Source: Mesorhizobium sp. WSM3859
GTDB taxonomy: Bacteria > Pseudomonadota > Alphaproteobacteria > Rhizobiales > Rhizobiaceae
Length of the DNA: 64,000 bases
NCBI RefSeq assembly: GCF_002295065.1
Contig: NZ_NSGG01000008.1
Coordinates: forward strand, 62,001 to 126,000
Direction: 5' to 3'
Part shown: positions 29,157-37,940 of the stretch, in pieces
Numbering within the stretch: position 1 is the stretch's first letter
Layout of the letters: every line of letters starts with the position of its first letter
Notes under the pieces: generated by a model
The model's input: the letters and a program-made list of their open reading frames with translations, nothing else
Databases searched by the model: none
Told to the model about the DNA's origin: nothing
Made by a program: the position numbers and the translations under genes

Positions 29157-29411
29157 TTATTTCGGCTCAAAAGGCTTTTGTGCCTCAGCGAGTTCACGCA
29201 ATTCGAGGCGTTGCTCTATCCGTTCAAGACGTTGATCGATGCGACCCGTTATCGCGTAGATGTTGCTGACATCCGTTTGTGTGCCCAACGCCTGCAACCT
29301 GACCGCAACGATCTCGTGCCTGACCTCGCCGAGACCATCCTCAAGCCGGTCCATTCGTGAATGGATTTTCTTGAGGAGTTCGTACATCAGCTCGTTCGTC
29401 ACTTCAGGCAT
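29157..29411 (-). CDS. Small coiled-coil protein
   Basis: 84 residues, all helical in appearance: heptad-like MYELLKKIHSRMDRLEDGL and, near the end, RIDQRLERIEQRLELREL suggest coiled coil and oligomerisation. No Cys, no catalytic motif. Similar short proteins are scattered through rhizobial genomes, sometimes near toxin genes, but no role is established. It sits between purS and kptA on the same strand. Start at 29411 preferred; 29426 also in frame. Confidence 0.6.
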   Translation of the reverse strand: MPEVTNELMYELLKKIHSRMDRLEDGLGEVRHEIVAVRLQALGTQTDVSNIYAITGRIDQRLERIEQRLELRELAEAQKPFEPK

Positions 29412-29430
29412 CAGCCGCTCCGGCACAACC

Positions 29431-29670
29431 TCAGGTAAGCGTCACACTATAGTTCTCAATCACCGTGTTCGCCAGAAGCTTGTCGCACATGGCCTTGAGA
29501 TCGGCTTCGGCCTTGGCCTTGTCGGTTCCGTTGAGCTCAATGTCGAACACCTTGCCCTGGCGCACCTGGCCGACACCGTCGAAGCCCAATCCGGAGAGCG
29601 CATGCTCGATCGCCTTGCCCTGCGGGTCGAGGACGCCGTTCTTGAGGGTCACGGTGATGCGGGCTTTCAT
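29431..29670 (-). CDS. purS: Phosphoribosylformylglycinamidine synthase subunit PurS
   Basis: 79 residues, the small bridging subunit of the three-part FGAM synthase, needed for channelling ammonia from PurQ to PurL. Begins MKARITVTLKNGVLDPQGKA and contains VRQGKVFDIEL, both diagnostic. Lies 62 bp downstream of purC and just upstream of the coiled-coil gene and kptA. Confidence 0.96.
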   Translation of the reverse strand: MKARITVTLKNGVLDPQGKAIEHALSGLGFDGVGQVRQGKVFDIELNGTDKAKAEADLKAMCDKLLANTVIENYSVTLT

Positions 29671-29732
29671 CGATACTCCTAAATGACGGATCTGGCGGTG
29701 GACCTGCCATTACCCGGCAGGCCCGTTAGTAT

Positions 29733-30527
29733 TCAGTGCTTCAGGCCCTTGGGCGCATCGGAAGAGGCGACGAGGACCGGACCTGTCGGGCGCGGCGGCT
29801 CGTTCTCATTGATGATGCCGAGACGGCGGGCGACTTCCTGATACGCCTCGACCAGGCCGCCCATGTCGCGGCGGAAGCGGTCCTTGTCGAGCTTGTCCTG
29901 CGTGGCGACATCCCACAGCCGGCAGGAATCCGGTGAAATCTCGTCGGCGACGACGATGCGCATCATGTCGCCCTCGAACAGGCGGCCGCATTCGATCTTG
30001 AAGTCGACAAGCTGGATGCCGACGCCGAGGAACAGGCCGGACAGGAAGTCGTTGACGCGGATGGCCAAGGCCATGATGTCGTCGATTTCCTGCGGGCTCG
30101 CCCAGCCGAAGGCGGTGATGTGCTCTTCCGACACCATCGGATCGTCGAGCGCGTCGGCCTTGTAGTAGAATTCGATGATCGAGCGCGGCAGCACCGTGCC
30201 TTCCTCGATGCCCAGGCGCTTGGACAGCGAGCCGGCGGCGACGTTGCGCACGACGACCTCGAGCGGGATGATCTCGACTTCCTTGATCAACTGCTCGCGC
30301 ATGTTGAGCCGGCGGATGAAGTGGGTCGGAATGCCCATGCGGTTCAAGTGGTTGAAGATGTGCTCGGAAATGCGGTTGTTGAGCACGCCCTTGCCATCGA
30401 CCACTTCGTGTTTCTTCTTGTTGAAGGCGGTGGCGTCATCCTTGAAGAACTGGATCAGCGTGCCCGGCTCAGGTCCCTCATAGAGGATCTTGGCCTTGCC
30501 TTCGTAAATGCGGCGGCGATTTTTCAT
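29733..30527 (-). CDS. purC: SAICAR synthetase
   Basis: 264 residues. Joins aspartate to CAIR with ATP to make SAICAR in purine synthesis. [21 protein letters not shown] at the N-terminus, [17 protein letters not shown] and [10 protein letters not shown] / [12 protein letters not shown] are the signature segments. First gene of the minus-strand purC-purS-(coiled coil)-kptA-purQ run; its promoter should lie in the 275-bp gap shared with the divergent zeta subunit gene. Confidence 0.98.
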   Translation of the reverse strand: MKNRRRIYEGKAKILYEGPEPGTLIQFFKDDATAFNKKKHEVVDGKGVLNNRISEHIFNHLNRMGIPTHFIRRLNMREQLIKEVEIIPLEVVVRNVAAGSLSKRLGIEEGTVLPRSIIEFYYKADALDDPMVSEEHITAFGWASPQEIDDIMALAIRVNDFLSGLFLGVGIQLVDFKIECGRLFEGDMMRIVVADEISPDSCRLWDVATQDKLDKDRFRRDMGGLVEAYQEVARRLGIINENEPPRPTGPVLVASSDAPKGLKH

Positions 30528-30802
30528 TTGATTTTTTCTCTGGGTCTGCGGGCAGGCGGCAAGTGACCGGTTCCTGTCCGTCTGCCTAAATTAGTATGGC
30601 GACGGCGGTGTTCAATGCCGGTGTTATCGCAATCGCCTGGTTTGCTCAATCGCCAAATCCGGCGAATCAACCGCTTTCGGGACTGAAATGCCGCAGCGCA
30701 GCATGCGACGAAGTATATTGACCGGGTCGCAGCCTTTTGATTTGTGCTTGCCCACCACACATATTCACCGCGAACGCGAATCGGATTGATCGGAGGGACG
30801 TC

Positions 30803-31123
30803 ATGAGCAGCATGAAAGACCGCGAAGAGGGCTTTGAGCGCAAATTCGTCTTCGACGAGGAACTTCGCTTCAAGGCCGCGGCGCGGCGCAACAAGGCGCT
30901 TGGCCTGTGGGCCGCCGAGAAGCTGGGCAAATCCGGCGCCGATGCCGAAGCCTATGCCAAGGAAGTGGTGGTCTCCGATATCGAGGAGGCGGGCGACCAC
31001 GATGTCTTCCGCAAGATTCGCAAGGATTTCGATGCCGCCGGCGTCAACCAGTCCGACCATCAGATCCGCCGCACCATGGACGAGTTGATGGCGCAAGCGA
31101 TCGAGGAGATCAAGAATGCCTGA
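30803..31123 (+). CDS. ATP synthase inhibitor zeta subunit (DUF1476)
   Basis: 106 residues. DUF1476 proteins are the zeta subunit of alphaproteobacterial F1F0-ATP synthase (first found in Paracoccus), which blocks ATP hydrolysis by inserting its N-terminal helix. The segment REEGFERKFVFDEELRFKA near residue 6 and the ARRNKALGLWAAEKLG core are typical. ATG 30803 has GGAGG 6 nt upstream. Terminator at 31149. Functional strength as inhibitor varies among rhizobia and cannot be told here. Confidence 0.9.
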   Translation: MSSMKDREEGFERKFVFDEELRFKAAARRNKALGLWAAEKLGKSGADAEAYAKEVVVSDIEEAGDHDVFRKIRKDFDAAGVNQSDHQIRRTMDELMAQAIEEIKNA

Positions 31124-31148
31124 GGCCGGGCTCTAGCTGGACCAATCG

Positions 31149-31176
31149 ACCGCCCGGCCAAACCGGGCGGTTTTTC
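31149..31176 (+). terminator. Rho-independent terminator after the zeta subunit gene
   Basis: Perfect 9-bp stem ACCGCCCGG / CCGGGCGGT with a 5-nt loop, followed by TTTTTCTTT. Confidence 0.9.
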
Positions 31177-31233
31177 TTTGCCTTTGCCGTCGTTTCCGGC
31201 TGAAACTGCGGATTGTCATCAAGGAAAAGTTCG

Positions 31234-32007
31234 ATGTCGCTCAAGTCCCGCCTGGCCGCCGACGAAACGCTGTTCACCGCCTGGTCTGGAGTGCCGGACG
31301 CGCTGACGGTGGAAATCATCGCCAAGCAGGGTTTTGACGCCGTCACCCTCGACATGCAGCATGGCGGCCATCATGAAGATAGCGTGCTGCGCGGCCTGGT
31401 GCCGGTGCTGGCCGCCAGCAAGCCGGCGCTGGTGCGCATTCCGGTCGGGCGCTTCGACATGGCAAGCCGCGCGCTCGATTTCGGCGCCGAGGCAGTGATC
31501 GCGCCGATGGTGAACTCGGTGGCCGACGCAAGGCAGTTCGCCGCCGCGATGAAATATCCGCCGCTGGGCGAGCGCTCCTGGGGGCCGACTTACGCGTTCC
31601 CGCGCCACGGCAAGGGCGACCACGCCGAATGGTTGCGCGACTCGAACCAGCGCACCATGGCCTTCGCGATGGTCGAGACGCGGGCGGCGTTCGAGGCGCT
31701 CGACGGCATCCTCGATACACCCGGCATCGACGGCATCTTCGTCGGTCCGTCGGATTTCTCGATCGCCTGGTCGAACGGAACGACCGTCAATTCGACGCTG
31801 GAAAGCATGATGGAGACGGTCGCGTCGATCGCCGAGCGGACGCGCAAGGCCGGAAAGCATGCGGCGATCTACGTCATCGAGCCGGCGGTCGCCGGCCGGG
31901 TCGTGTCGATGGGCTATCGGCTGCTGGCCATGGGTTCGGACCACACGCTGATCTCGCTTGGCGCGAAGACGCTGCTGAAAAGCATGCGGGATTCGATCGG
32001 CGCTTGA
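31234..32007 (+). CDS. HpcH/HpaI family aldolase
   Basis: 257 residues, (beta/alpha)8 class II aldolase of the HpcH/HpaI/citrate-lyase family, cleaving 4-hydroxy-2-oxo acids (such as 2-keto-3-deoxy sugar acids) with a divalent metal. Conserved stretches: GFDAVTLDMQHG, LVRIPVGRFDMASRALDFGAEAVIAPMV, and ETRAAFEALDGILDTPGIDGIFVGPSDFS. ATG 31234 has AAGGA upstream. Convergent with the next gene. Substrate unknown. Confidence 0.88.
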   Translation: MSLKSRLAADETLFTAWSGVPDALTVEIIAKQGFDAVTLDMQHGGHHEDSVLRGLVPVLAASKPALVRIPVGRFDMASRALDFGAEAVIAPMVNSVADARQFAAAMKYPPLGERSWGPTYAFPRHGKGDHAEWLRDSNQRTMAFAMVETRAAFEALDGILDTPGIDGIFVGPSDFSIAWSNGTTVNSTLESMMETVASIAERTRKAGKHAAIYVIEPAVAGRVVSMGYRLLAMGSDHTLISLGAKTLLKSMRDSIGA

Positions 32008-32014
32008 GGTCGGC

Positions 32015-32572
32015 CTAGGGCTGCTTCAGCTCAGTCAGAAATTTGGCGAAGGTCATCGAACCTTCCGGCCACGGGCCGAAGCCGGCATCGTGGTTGAGAT
32101 GACCTGCCTCGCCGGCGTCGATGAAGAGCGACCCCCAGGCGGCGGCGAGATCCTCGGCGATCTCGAAGGCGCAGAACGGGTCGTTGCGGCTGGCGATGAC
32201 GATCGACGGGAAGGGCAGCGGATCGCGCGAATAAGGGCCAAAGGTCATCAGATGTTTCGGCCTGATTTCCGGGTTCGAGACATCCGGCGGCGCGACGAAG
32301 AAAGCGCCGGCGACTGGCTTCTTGAATTGCGGGATGGCCTGCACCGCCGCCGCGACGCCAAGCGAATGCGCAACGAGCACCACCGGGCGTTCGGCCTCGT
32401 TCACGGCGTTCGCCACGCTCGCCGTCCAGTCCTCGCGCACGGGCTTCGTCCATTCCGCCTGCTCGACCCGGCGCGCCGTCGACAGTTTCGACTGCCAGCG
32501 GGTCTGCCAGTGCTCGGGGCCGGAATTGGTGTAGCCCGGCACGATCAGGATATCTGCGTCTTTGACTTTCAT
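32015..32572 (-). CDS. Alpha/beta hydrolase, RBBP9/YdeN family
   Basis: 185 residues. Small serine hydrolase: the opening ILIVPGYTNSGPEHWQTRW is the RBBP9/YdeN hallmark; nucleophile Ser is in AHSLGV (G-x-S-x-G variant), Asp in SRNDPFC and His in AGHLNHDAGFG. Cytoplasmic; substrate unknown. Start at 32572 chosen; an ATG at 32620 would add 16 residues. Convergent with the aldolase gene, 7 bp apart. Confidence 0.88.
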   Translation of the reverse strand: MKVKDADILIVPGYTNSGPEHWQTRWQSKLSTARRVEQAEWTKPVREDWTASVANAVNEAERPVVLVAHSLGVAAAVQAIPQFKKPVAGAFFVAPPDVSNPEIRPKHLMTFGPYSRDPLPFPSIVIASRNDPFCAFEIAEDLAAAWGSLFIDAGEAGHLNHDAGFGPWPEGSMTFAKFLTELKQP

Positions 32573-32761
32573 GGCGCCGATGTAGCGAGCGGCTTTGCCG
32601 GCTGCAACCCTGTCGGACATATCGATACGATCACAATCGTGAACAACTTGTTCGATTCTTGCTGTCTTGTGTGAACGATCGCAATGGACGATCTGAGGGA
32701 AGAAGAGCCGGTTGCCTGGAATCCTATATTGGGAACCAGCGTCTGCCGGATGGAGAACTTG

Positions 32762-33574
32762 ATGAGCGAACTGCCTTTTGCCGCGACCACCCCCGTCAGC
32801 GTTTCGCGTGTCGGCCTGAAGGCACGCGACGCCGAGAGCCTGGCCGCCTATTACCGCGCCGTTGTTGGTCTGCAGGAACTGAGCCGCGCCGACGGCGCCA
32901 TCACGCTCGGCGCCGCCAACCGCCCGCTGCTGGTGCTTGAACAGGATGCTTCGGCGAAGCCCGACGATCCACGCAGCGCCGGGCTCTTCCACACCGCTTT
33001 CCTGTTGCCGTCGCGCGCCGATCTTGGCCGCTGGATCAGCCACGCCGCTGCCAACCGCATCGGCATCGAGGGCGCGTCCGACCATCTGGTCAGCGAGGCG
33101 CTCTATCTGACCGATCCGGAAGGCAATGGCATCGAGATCTATGCCGACCGCCGCCCGCAGGACTGGAAATGGAACGGCGGCAGAATAGCCATGGCGACCG
33201 AGCGGCTGAACCTGCCGGCGGTGGTGGGCAGCGTGCCGGCGGGCGATGCCGGATGGCAGGGCGCGCCAGAAAACACCATTGTCGGCCATGTGCATCTGCG
33301 CGTCGGCCGGCCGGAAGATGCGGAGGCCTGGTGGCACGACCAGTTCGGCTTCGACACCGTCGCCAAATATGGCAGCCAGGCGGTGTTCCTGTCGTCCGGC
33401 CATTACCATCACCATATCGGCGCCAATGCCTGGCAGAGCGCCGGCGCCGGCCGTCGCGATCCGTCTCGCGCGGGCCTCGCCTGGGTCCAGATGCGCTCGG
33501 ATAGTGTGAAGGATGAGACTTCGCGGGAAGACCCGTGGGGCACGGTGATCAGGACTGTGCCGGGGAAGGCTTGA
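32762..33574 (+). CDS. VOC family protein, catechol 2,3-dioxygenase (CatE/YfiE)-like
   Basis: 270 residues with two glyoxalase/VOC repeats (about 12-130 and 170-270). FYLTDPEGNGIEIYADRR-type metal motif is seen as LTDPEGNGIEIYADR near residue 122, and HVHLRVGRPEDAEAWWHDQF opens the second domain with YHHHIGANAWQS. This pattern matches bacterial CatE-like extradiol dioxygenases, yet ring cleavage is not proven. ATG 32762 has GGAGA 6 nt upstream. Divergent from the RBBP9 hydrolase. Confidence 0.82.
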   Translation: MSELPFAATTPVSVSRVGLKARDAESLAAYYRAVVGLQELSRADGAITLGAANRPLLVLEQDASAKPDDPRSAGLFHTAFLLPSRADLGRWISHAAANRIGIEGASDHLVSEALYLTDPEGNGIEIYADRRPQDWKWNGGRIAMATERLNLPAVVGSVPAGDAGWQGAPENTIVGHVHLRVGRPEDAEAWWHDQFGFDTVAKYGSQAVFLSSGHYHHHIGANAWQSAGAGRRDPSRAGLAWVQMRSDSVKDETSREDPWGTVIRTVPGKA

Positions 33575-33595
33575 GCCGGCGTCGGTGACAGCGTC

Positions 33596-33768
33596 TTTCT
33601 CCCCGTCACTATACGGGGAGAAATGCCCGGCAGGGCAATGAGGGGCAGCGCCGAGGTTGCGAAGTTATCGTTCTTGTAAAATAGGATAAGTGGCATTACG
33701 GCCGAGGTCGGCGCCGCCCCTCATCCGCCCTTCGGGCACCTTCTCCCCGTCTAGAGACGGGGAGAAGG
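33596..33768. repeat. Inverted-repeat intergenic element (CCTTCTCCCC type), copy 2
   Basis: About 173 bp: ends are inverted copies of roughly 60 bp (TTTCTCCCCGTC hairpin, then GGCA/GGGC, then ATGAGGGGCAGCGCCGA on the left; the complement on the right ending GGGGAGAAGG), enclosing about 50 bp of AT-richer unique sequence. Non-coding. Directly abuts the 3' end of purB. Confidence 0.7.
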
Positions 33769-33775
33769 AAAGACC

Positions 33776-35083
33776 TCAAGCTTCCCCAAAAACCCGCTTG
33801 AAGATCGTGTCGACATGCTTGGTGTGGTAGCCGAGGTCGAATTTCTCGCGGATCTCGGCTTCGGAGAGGGCCGCGGTCACGTCCTTGTCAGCCAGCAGTT
33901 CCTCCAGGAAATCGGCGCCGTGCTCCCAGACTTTCATGGCGTTGCGCTGCACAAGGCGGTAGGCGTCCTCGCGTGACAGGCCGGCCTGGGTCAGTGCGAG
34001 CAGCACGCGCTGCGAATGCACCAGGCCTCTGAACTTGTTGAGGTTCTTCTCCATATTCTCGGGATAGACGAGCAGCTTGTCGACGACGCCGGTGAGGCGC
34101 GCCAGCGCGAAATCCAGAGTCACCGTCGCGTCCGGCCCGATCATGCGTTCGACCGAGGAATGCGAAATGTCGCGCTCGTGCCAGAGCGCCACGTCTTCCA
34201 TGGCAGGCAGCGCCATCGAACGCACCATCCGGGCAAGGCCGGTGAGGTTTTCGGTCAACACCGGGTTGCGCTTGTGCGGCATGGCCGACGAGCCCTTCTG
34301 GCCCGGCGAGAAATACTCTTCCGCTTCCAGCACTTCGGTGCGCTGCAGATGGCGGATCTCGACGGCGAGGCGCTCGACCGACGAGGCGATGACGCCCAGC
34401 GTGGCAAAGAACATGGCATGCCGGTCGCGCGGAATGACCTGGGTCGACACCGGCTCCGGCTTCAGCCCGAGCTTTGCCGCCACATGCTCTTCGACATAGG
34501 GCTCGATGTTGGCGAAGGTGCCGACCGCGCCGGAGATCGCACATGTTGCAATGTCCTCCCGCGCGTGCACCAGTCGCTCGCGGCAGCGCGAGAACTCGGC
34601 ATAGGCCTGTGCCAGCTTGACGCCGAAGGTGGTCGGCTCGGCATGGATGCCATGGCTGCGGCCGATGGTGACGGTGTCCTTGTGCTCGAAGGCGCGGCGC
34701 TTCAGGGCGCCAAGCAGCGCATCGATGTCGGCGAGCAGGATGTCGCTGGCGCGCGTCAGCTGCACGGCAAGGCAGGTGTCGAGCACGTCCGACGAGGTCA
34801 TGCCCTGGTGGATGAAGCGGGCGTCCGGTCCGACGAATTCGGCGAGATGGGTCAGGAAAGCGATAACGTCATGCTTGGTGACACGTTCGATCTCGTCGAT
34901 CTTGGCGACGTCGAACTTGGCCGCGCCGCCTTTTTCCCAGATCGTCCTTGCCGCTTCCTTCGGGATGACGCCCAGCTCGGCCAGCGCATCGCAGGCATGC
35001 GCCTCGATCTCGAACCAGATGCGGAAGCGGGTTTCGGGCGACCAGTTGGCGACCATTTCCGGCCGGGAATAGCGAGGGATCAT
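33776..35083 (-). CDS. purB: Adenylosuccinate lyase
   Basis: 435 residues. Removes fumarate from SAICAR and from adenylosuccinate, two steps of purine synthesis. The fumarase/aspartase superfamily signature GSSAMPHKRNP is present, with TSSDVLDTCLAVQL and TIGRSHGIHAEP also diagnostic. ATG 35083 gives MIPRYSRPEM, the usual N-terminus. About 4.5 kb upstream in transcription from purC, with non-purine genes in between. Confidence 0.98.
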   Translation of the reverse strand: MIPRYSRPEMVANWSPETRFRIWFEIEAHACDALAELGVIPKEAARTIWEKGGAAKFDVAKIDEIERVTKHDVIAFLTHLAEFVGPDARFIHQGMTSSDVLDTCLAVQLTRASDILLADIDALLGALKRRAFEHKDTVTIGRSHGIHAEPTTFGVKLAQAYAEFSRCRERLVHAREDIATCAISGAVGTFANIEPYVEEHVAAKLGLKPEPVSTQVIPRDRHAMFFATLGVIASSVERLAVEIRHLQRTEVLEAEEYFSPGQKGSSAMPHKRNPVLTENLTGLARMVRSMALPAMEDVALWHERDISHSSVERMIGPDATVTLDFALARLTGVVDKLLVYPENMEKNLNKFRGLVHSQRVLLALTQAGLSREDAYRLVQRNAMKVWEHGADFLEELLADKDVTAALSEAEIREKFDLGYHTKHVDTIFKRVFGEA

Positions 35084-35146
35084 CCGTTTTTCAGTTCCTG
35101 CTTGGGAGAAGCGTCGGCCGCGTCCTAACAGAGGCGGGCCCAATGC

Positions 35147-35275
35147 TCAACGCCGCTGCCGCGCAAACCAGATGCTTGTCGCGACAAGTGCCGCGAAACC
35201 CAGCTGAAAATAGAGCCGGACGCCAAGCGGGAGGAACTGGTAGAGCGCGGTGAGCAGCGCGAAGGTGTGAATTCA
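35147..35275 (-). pseudogene. Remnant of a membrane protein gene
   Basis: Open stretch of 41 codons with no start codon, ending at TGA 35147: residues FALLTALYQFLPLGVRLYFQ and GFAALVATSIWFARQRR look like the last two membrane segments of a protein. An in-frame stop at 35273 cuts it off. Interpreted as a truncated gene fragment in the 305-bp gap between purB and DUF2171. Family not recognised. Confidence 0.4.
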
Positions 35276-35388
35276 TATCTATCACGCCATGGTGAACGAG
35301 ACGTGCGGTGCGATGCATCCAATCCGGCGTTCATTTGTTATTGTCGGCCGTCTCGCATCCGAAGGGGCACATCCAGCGGAGAACCAGC

Positions 35389-35646
35389 ATGAGCACCGAC
35401 ATCAGCAAGATACGCGGACATATGGAAGTGATCGGCGCCGACGGCGTCCATATCGGCGCCGTCGACAAGGTTGAGGGTGACCGGATCAAGCTGACCAAGG
35501 CCGACAGCGGCATGGGCTCGCACAAGGGACATCACCATTACATTTCGCTCGCCCTGGTCGCGGAGATCGACGGGCAGAAGGTCTGGCTTTCCGCGAATTC
35601 CGATGTCGCGGTCACCTTCGAGGAAGAGAAATCCGATCCGACCTGA
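35389..35646 (+). CDS. DUF2171 domain protein
   Basis: 85 residues. DUF2171 (PRC-barrel-like small beta protein): IRGHMEVIGADGVHIGAVD, DRIKLTKADSG and HHHYISLALVAEIDGQKVWLS. Such proteins are soluble, often stress-associated, function unknown. ATG 35389 has GGAG 8 nt upstream. Convergent with the P1 peptidase gene. Confidence 0.85.
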   Translation: MSTDISKIRGHMEVIGADGVHIGAVDKVEGDRIKLTKADSGMGSHKGHHHYISLALVAEIDGQKVWLSANSDVAVTFEEEKSDPT

Positions 35647-35661
35647 TCGGCGCCGACGCGA

Positions 35662-36678
35662 TCAGCGCGACGCCCATACCGGGAACAGATCGCCGTCGGC
35701 CGGTGTCGCGGCATGGACGCCGCGGCTGATGGCCCGCGCCATGGTCGCGCCGGCCGCCGCGAACAGGTCGATCGCGGCATCGGCACCGAGCTCGATGCCG
35801 CTTCTGCCGGTCGCCAGGGCAAACACCAGATCGCCGTCGGCCGGCGTATGCGTAGGCCAGATGGCGCGGGCGAAGCCGTCATGCGCCGAAATCGCCAGCC
35901 GCTTGGCCGCCGCTTTGGTGAGGACGGCGTCCGTGGCGATGACGGCGATGGTGGTGCTACCGGCTTCCCCATGTCCGCCAACATGCCTGTCGCGGTATTT
36001 CAGCAGGATCTTCCTGGCATCTTCGGGCAGCGGATCGGGGTAACCCAAGCCGCCGAACTCGTCGCCGATCTCGAAAGGCGCTGCCCAGAAATGGCGGCTG
36101 CCGCCGACCGTCACCGAGCCGGTGGGATTGACGGCGGCGAGCGCGCCGATGGTGACGCCGCTGTCGAGCAAGGTCGAAGCCGAACCCAGTCCGCCTTTCA
36201 GGCCGGAGGTCAGAGCGCCGGTGCCGGCGCCCGCCGTGCCGATGGCGAAATCGGCGGTTGCCGCCTGCACGGCCTCATAGCCAAGCTCGCGATAGGGCGG
36301 ATAACGACCCCAATCCTTGTCGCCGCCATTGCGCAGGTCAAACAGGATCGCAGCCGGCACGATCGGCACGCGGAAGCCGCCGACCTCGACGCCGATGTTC
36401 TTCTCGCGCAGCGCCGCCTGCACGCCCGAGGCGGCGTCGAGGCCGAAGGCAGAGCCGCCCGACAGTACCACGGCATGGATCGTTGCGATCGAATTCTGCG
36501 GCTCGAGCAGGTCGGTCTCGCGCGTGCCCGGCGCGCCGCCCAGCACCTGAATGCCGGCCACGGCAGGTTCATCACACAGCACCACCGAGACGCCGGATTT
36601 CAGCCTTGGGTCGGTGGCATTGCCAACACAGAGGCCCGCAACGTCGGTGATCAGATTGCGCGGACCGGTGCGGAACAT
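35662..36678 (-). CDS. P1 family peptidase (DmpA/BapA-like)
   Basis: 338 residues. N-terminal-nucleophile aminopeptidase of the DmpA/S58 family. These are made as one chain and self-cleave before a serine that becomes the nucleophile; here the expected G-S is at 240-241 in HGEAGSTTIAVIATD. LITDVAGLCVGNATD at the N-terminus and VVLSGGSAFGLDAASG are family motifs. The ATG overlaps the stop of the upstream binding-protein gene (TGATG), so the two are coupled. Likely hydrolyses small peptides or beta-amino amides. Confidence 0.92.
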   Translation of the reverse strand: MFRTGPRNLITDVAGLCVGNATDPRLKSGVSVVLCDEPAVAGIQVLGGAPGTRETDLLEPQNSIATIHAVVLSGGSAFGLDAASGVQAALREKNIGVEVGGFRVPIVPAAILFDLRNGGDKDWGRYPPYRELGYEAVQAATADFAIGTAGAGTGALTSGLKGGLGSASTLLDSGVTIGALAAVNPTGSVTVGGSRHFWAAPFEIGDEFGGLGYPDPLPEDARKILLKYRDRHVGGHGEAGSTTIAVIATDAVLTKAAAKRLAISAHDGFARAIWPTHTPADGDLVFALATGRSGIELGADAAIDLFAAAGATMARAISRGVHAATPADGDLFPVWASR

Positions 36679-37748
36679 CACTTGTCCTCCAGCGGTACGA
36701 AATGCGTGCCGTCGAAGCGGAAGACGCGGAACGGGTTCTGGCCGAGGTCGCCCTTGTCGTCGAAGCGGATGGTGCCGATCGCTGTCGTGAAATCATGGCC
36801 GGTCAGCGCCTCGCCGAGCGGCCGGCCGGAGCTTTCCGCGCTGGTCAGCGCGGCCTTGGCGATCTCGACCGCGGCATAGGACGGCAGCGTGTAGCCGTCC
36901 GGCACGATGTTTTTTGCGCCGAAGGCCTGCACGATCTTGGGGTCGGCGACTTCCGACCATTCCGGCGGTGCGATCATCAGCGTGCCGACGGCGTAAGGCA
37001 CATCGCCCGGCGGCGTGCGCAGGTTCTCGCCGCCGGCGAAGGCGATGCCGGCGTCGAGGGAGGCGGCGTCGCGGCCCATGATGGCGACGTCATCGCCGTC
37101 GCCGCCGGCGAACACCTTGGTCGCGCCGGCCTTCTTCAGCCGGCCGACCAACCCGATCTGGTTGTCGAGCTGCGGCCGGAACGTGTCGACGAAGACCGGC
37201 TTCAGCGCCGCCTGCTCGGCCGCGGCGCGGAAGGTCTCGGCCATTTCGCGGCCATAGATGGTGCCGTCATCGACGATGGCGAACAAGTCGTCGCGCCACA
37301 GCTGGGTAAGCCTGGCCGCAACCGCGTTGCGCTCATCGTCGCCGCGCGGACCGAGCCGGTATACCGGCCAGCCGGTCTTGGCGCGCCGGTCGGTGAGGCT
37401 TTCGGCGCGCACGCCGACCGTGATCACCGGAATGTTGGCACCTTTAAGGATCGGCAGCGCGGCCTCGATCGCCTCGGTGCAGAGAAATCCCACCACGACA
37501 TTGACCTTGGCGTCGACGAATTCCTTTGCCGCCGTGGCGCCGCCGTCGGCCGTGCAGGCATCGTCGACGGCCTTGATTGCAATGCTGTTGGCCTCTGCAG
37601 CCAGGCCGGCGCCAGCCTCGACCTGCTTGCCTAGGATCGCCGACGGACCGGAAAGCGGCGCCGCAACGCCGACCAGCGTCTCGGCATCGGCGCTCGAGGC
37701 CAGCGGCAGCCAGAGCAGCACGGCTGATGTCGTCGTGAGAAGACGCAT
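36678..37748 (-). CDS. ABC transporter periplasmic amino-acid binding protein (LivK-like)
   Basis: 356 residues. Signal peptide MRLLTTTSAVLLWLPLASSA, then a two-lobed periplasmic binding fold of the Leu/Ile/Val type: VGVAAPLSGPSAILGKQVEAG, and FAIVDDGTIYGREMAETF. It has two Cys (in DDACTAD and FLCTEA). No permease or ATPase genes are next to it. Translationally coupled to the P1 peptidase (TGATG), suggesting it captures peptides or amides that the peptidase handles. Start 37748 fits the signal peptide; 37769 also in frame. Confidence 0.85.
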   Translation of the reverse strand: MRLLTTTSAVLLWLPLASSADAETLVGVAAPLSGPSAILGKQVEAGAGLAAEANSIAIKAVDDACTADGGATAAKEFVDAKVNVVVGFLCTEAIEAALPILKGANIPVITVGVRAESLTDRRAKTGWPVYRLGPRGDDERNAVAARLTQLWRDDLFAIVDDGTIYGREMAETFRAAAEQAALKPVFVDTFRPQLDNQIGLVGRLKKAGATKVFAGGDGDDVAIMGRDAASLDAGIAFAGGENLRTPPGDVPYAVGTLMIAPPEWSEVADPKIVQAFGAKNIVPDGYTLPSYAAVEIAKAALTSAESSGRPLGEALTGHDFTTAIGTIRFDDKGDLGQNPFRVFRFDGTHFVPLEDK

Positions 37749-37881
37749 TCGGGCTAAGAGATCCTCCATGCCGGGAATACAGTCCCGACACTATTCCAAG
37801 AAATGCCTAAAGGCTGGCTAAGCGCCGCGCAACACGCGAATTTGCGGATTGCGGTCAAGCACTTCGCCCATGCCAGGTAAC

Positions 37882-37910
37882 TTGTGGCGTGCAATATGCC
37901 GCCATATATA
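37882..37910 (+). promoter_or_regulatory. Putative sigma-70 promoter of the flavin reductase gene
   Basis: TTGTGG at 37882-37887 and TATATA at 37905-37910, 17 bp apart, in a locally AT-rich stretch. Predicts a transcript start near 37917. Confidence 0.5.
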
Positions 37911-37940
37911 ACGGGCTTGTTCTGACAGGTGGATTATCGC

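Noticed and set aside
32573-33415. N-terminal extension of the RBBP9 hydrolase frame through the VOC gene
   Set aside because: The long minus frame overlaps the conserved VOC gene; the hydrolase family starts near residue MKVKD at 32572.
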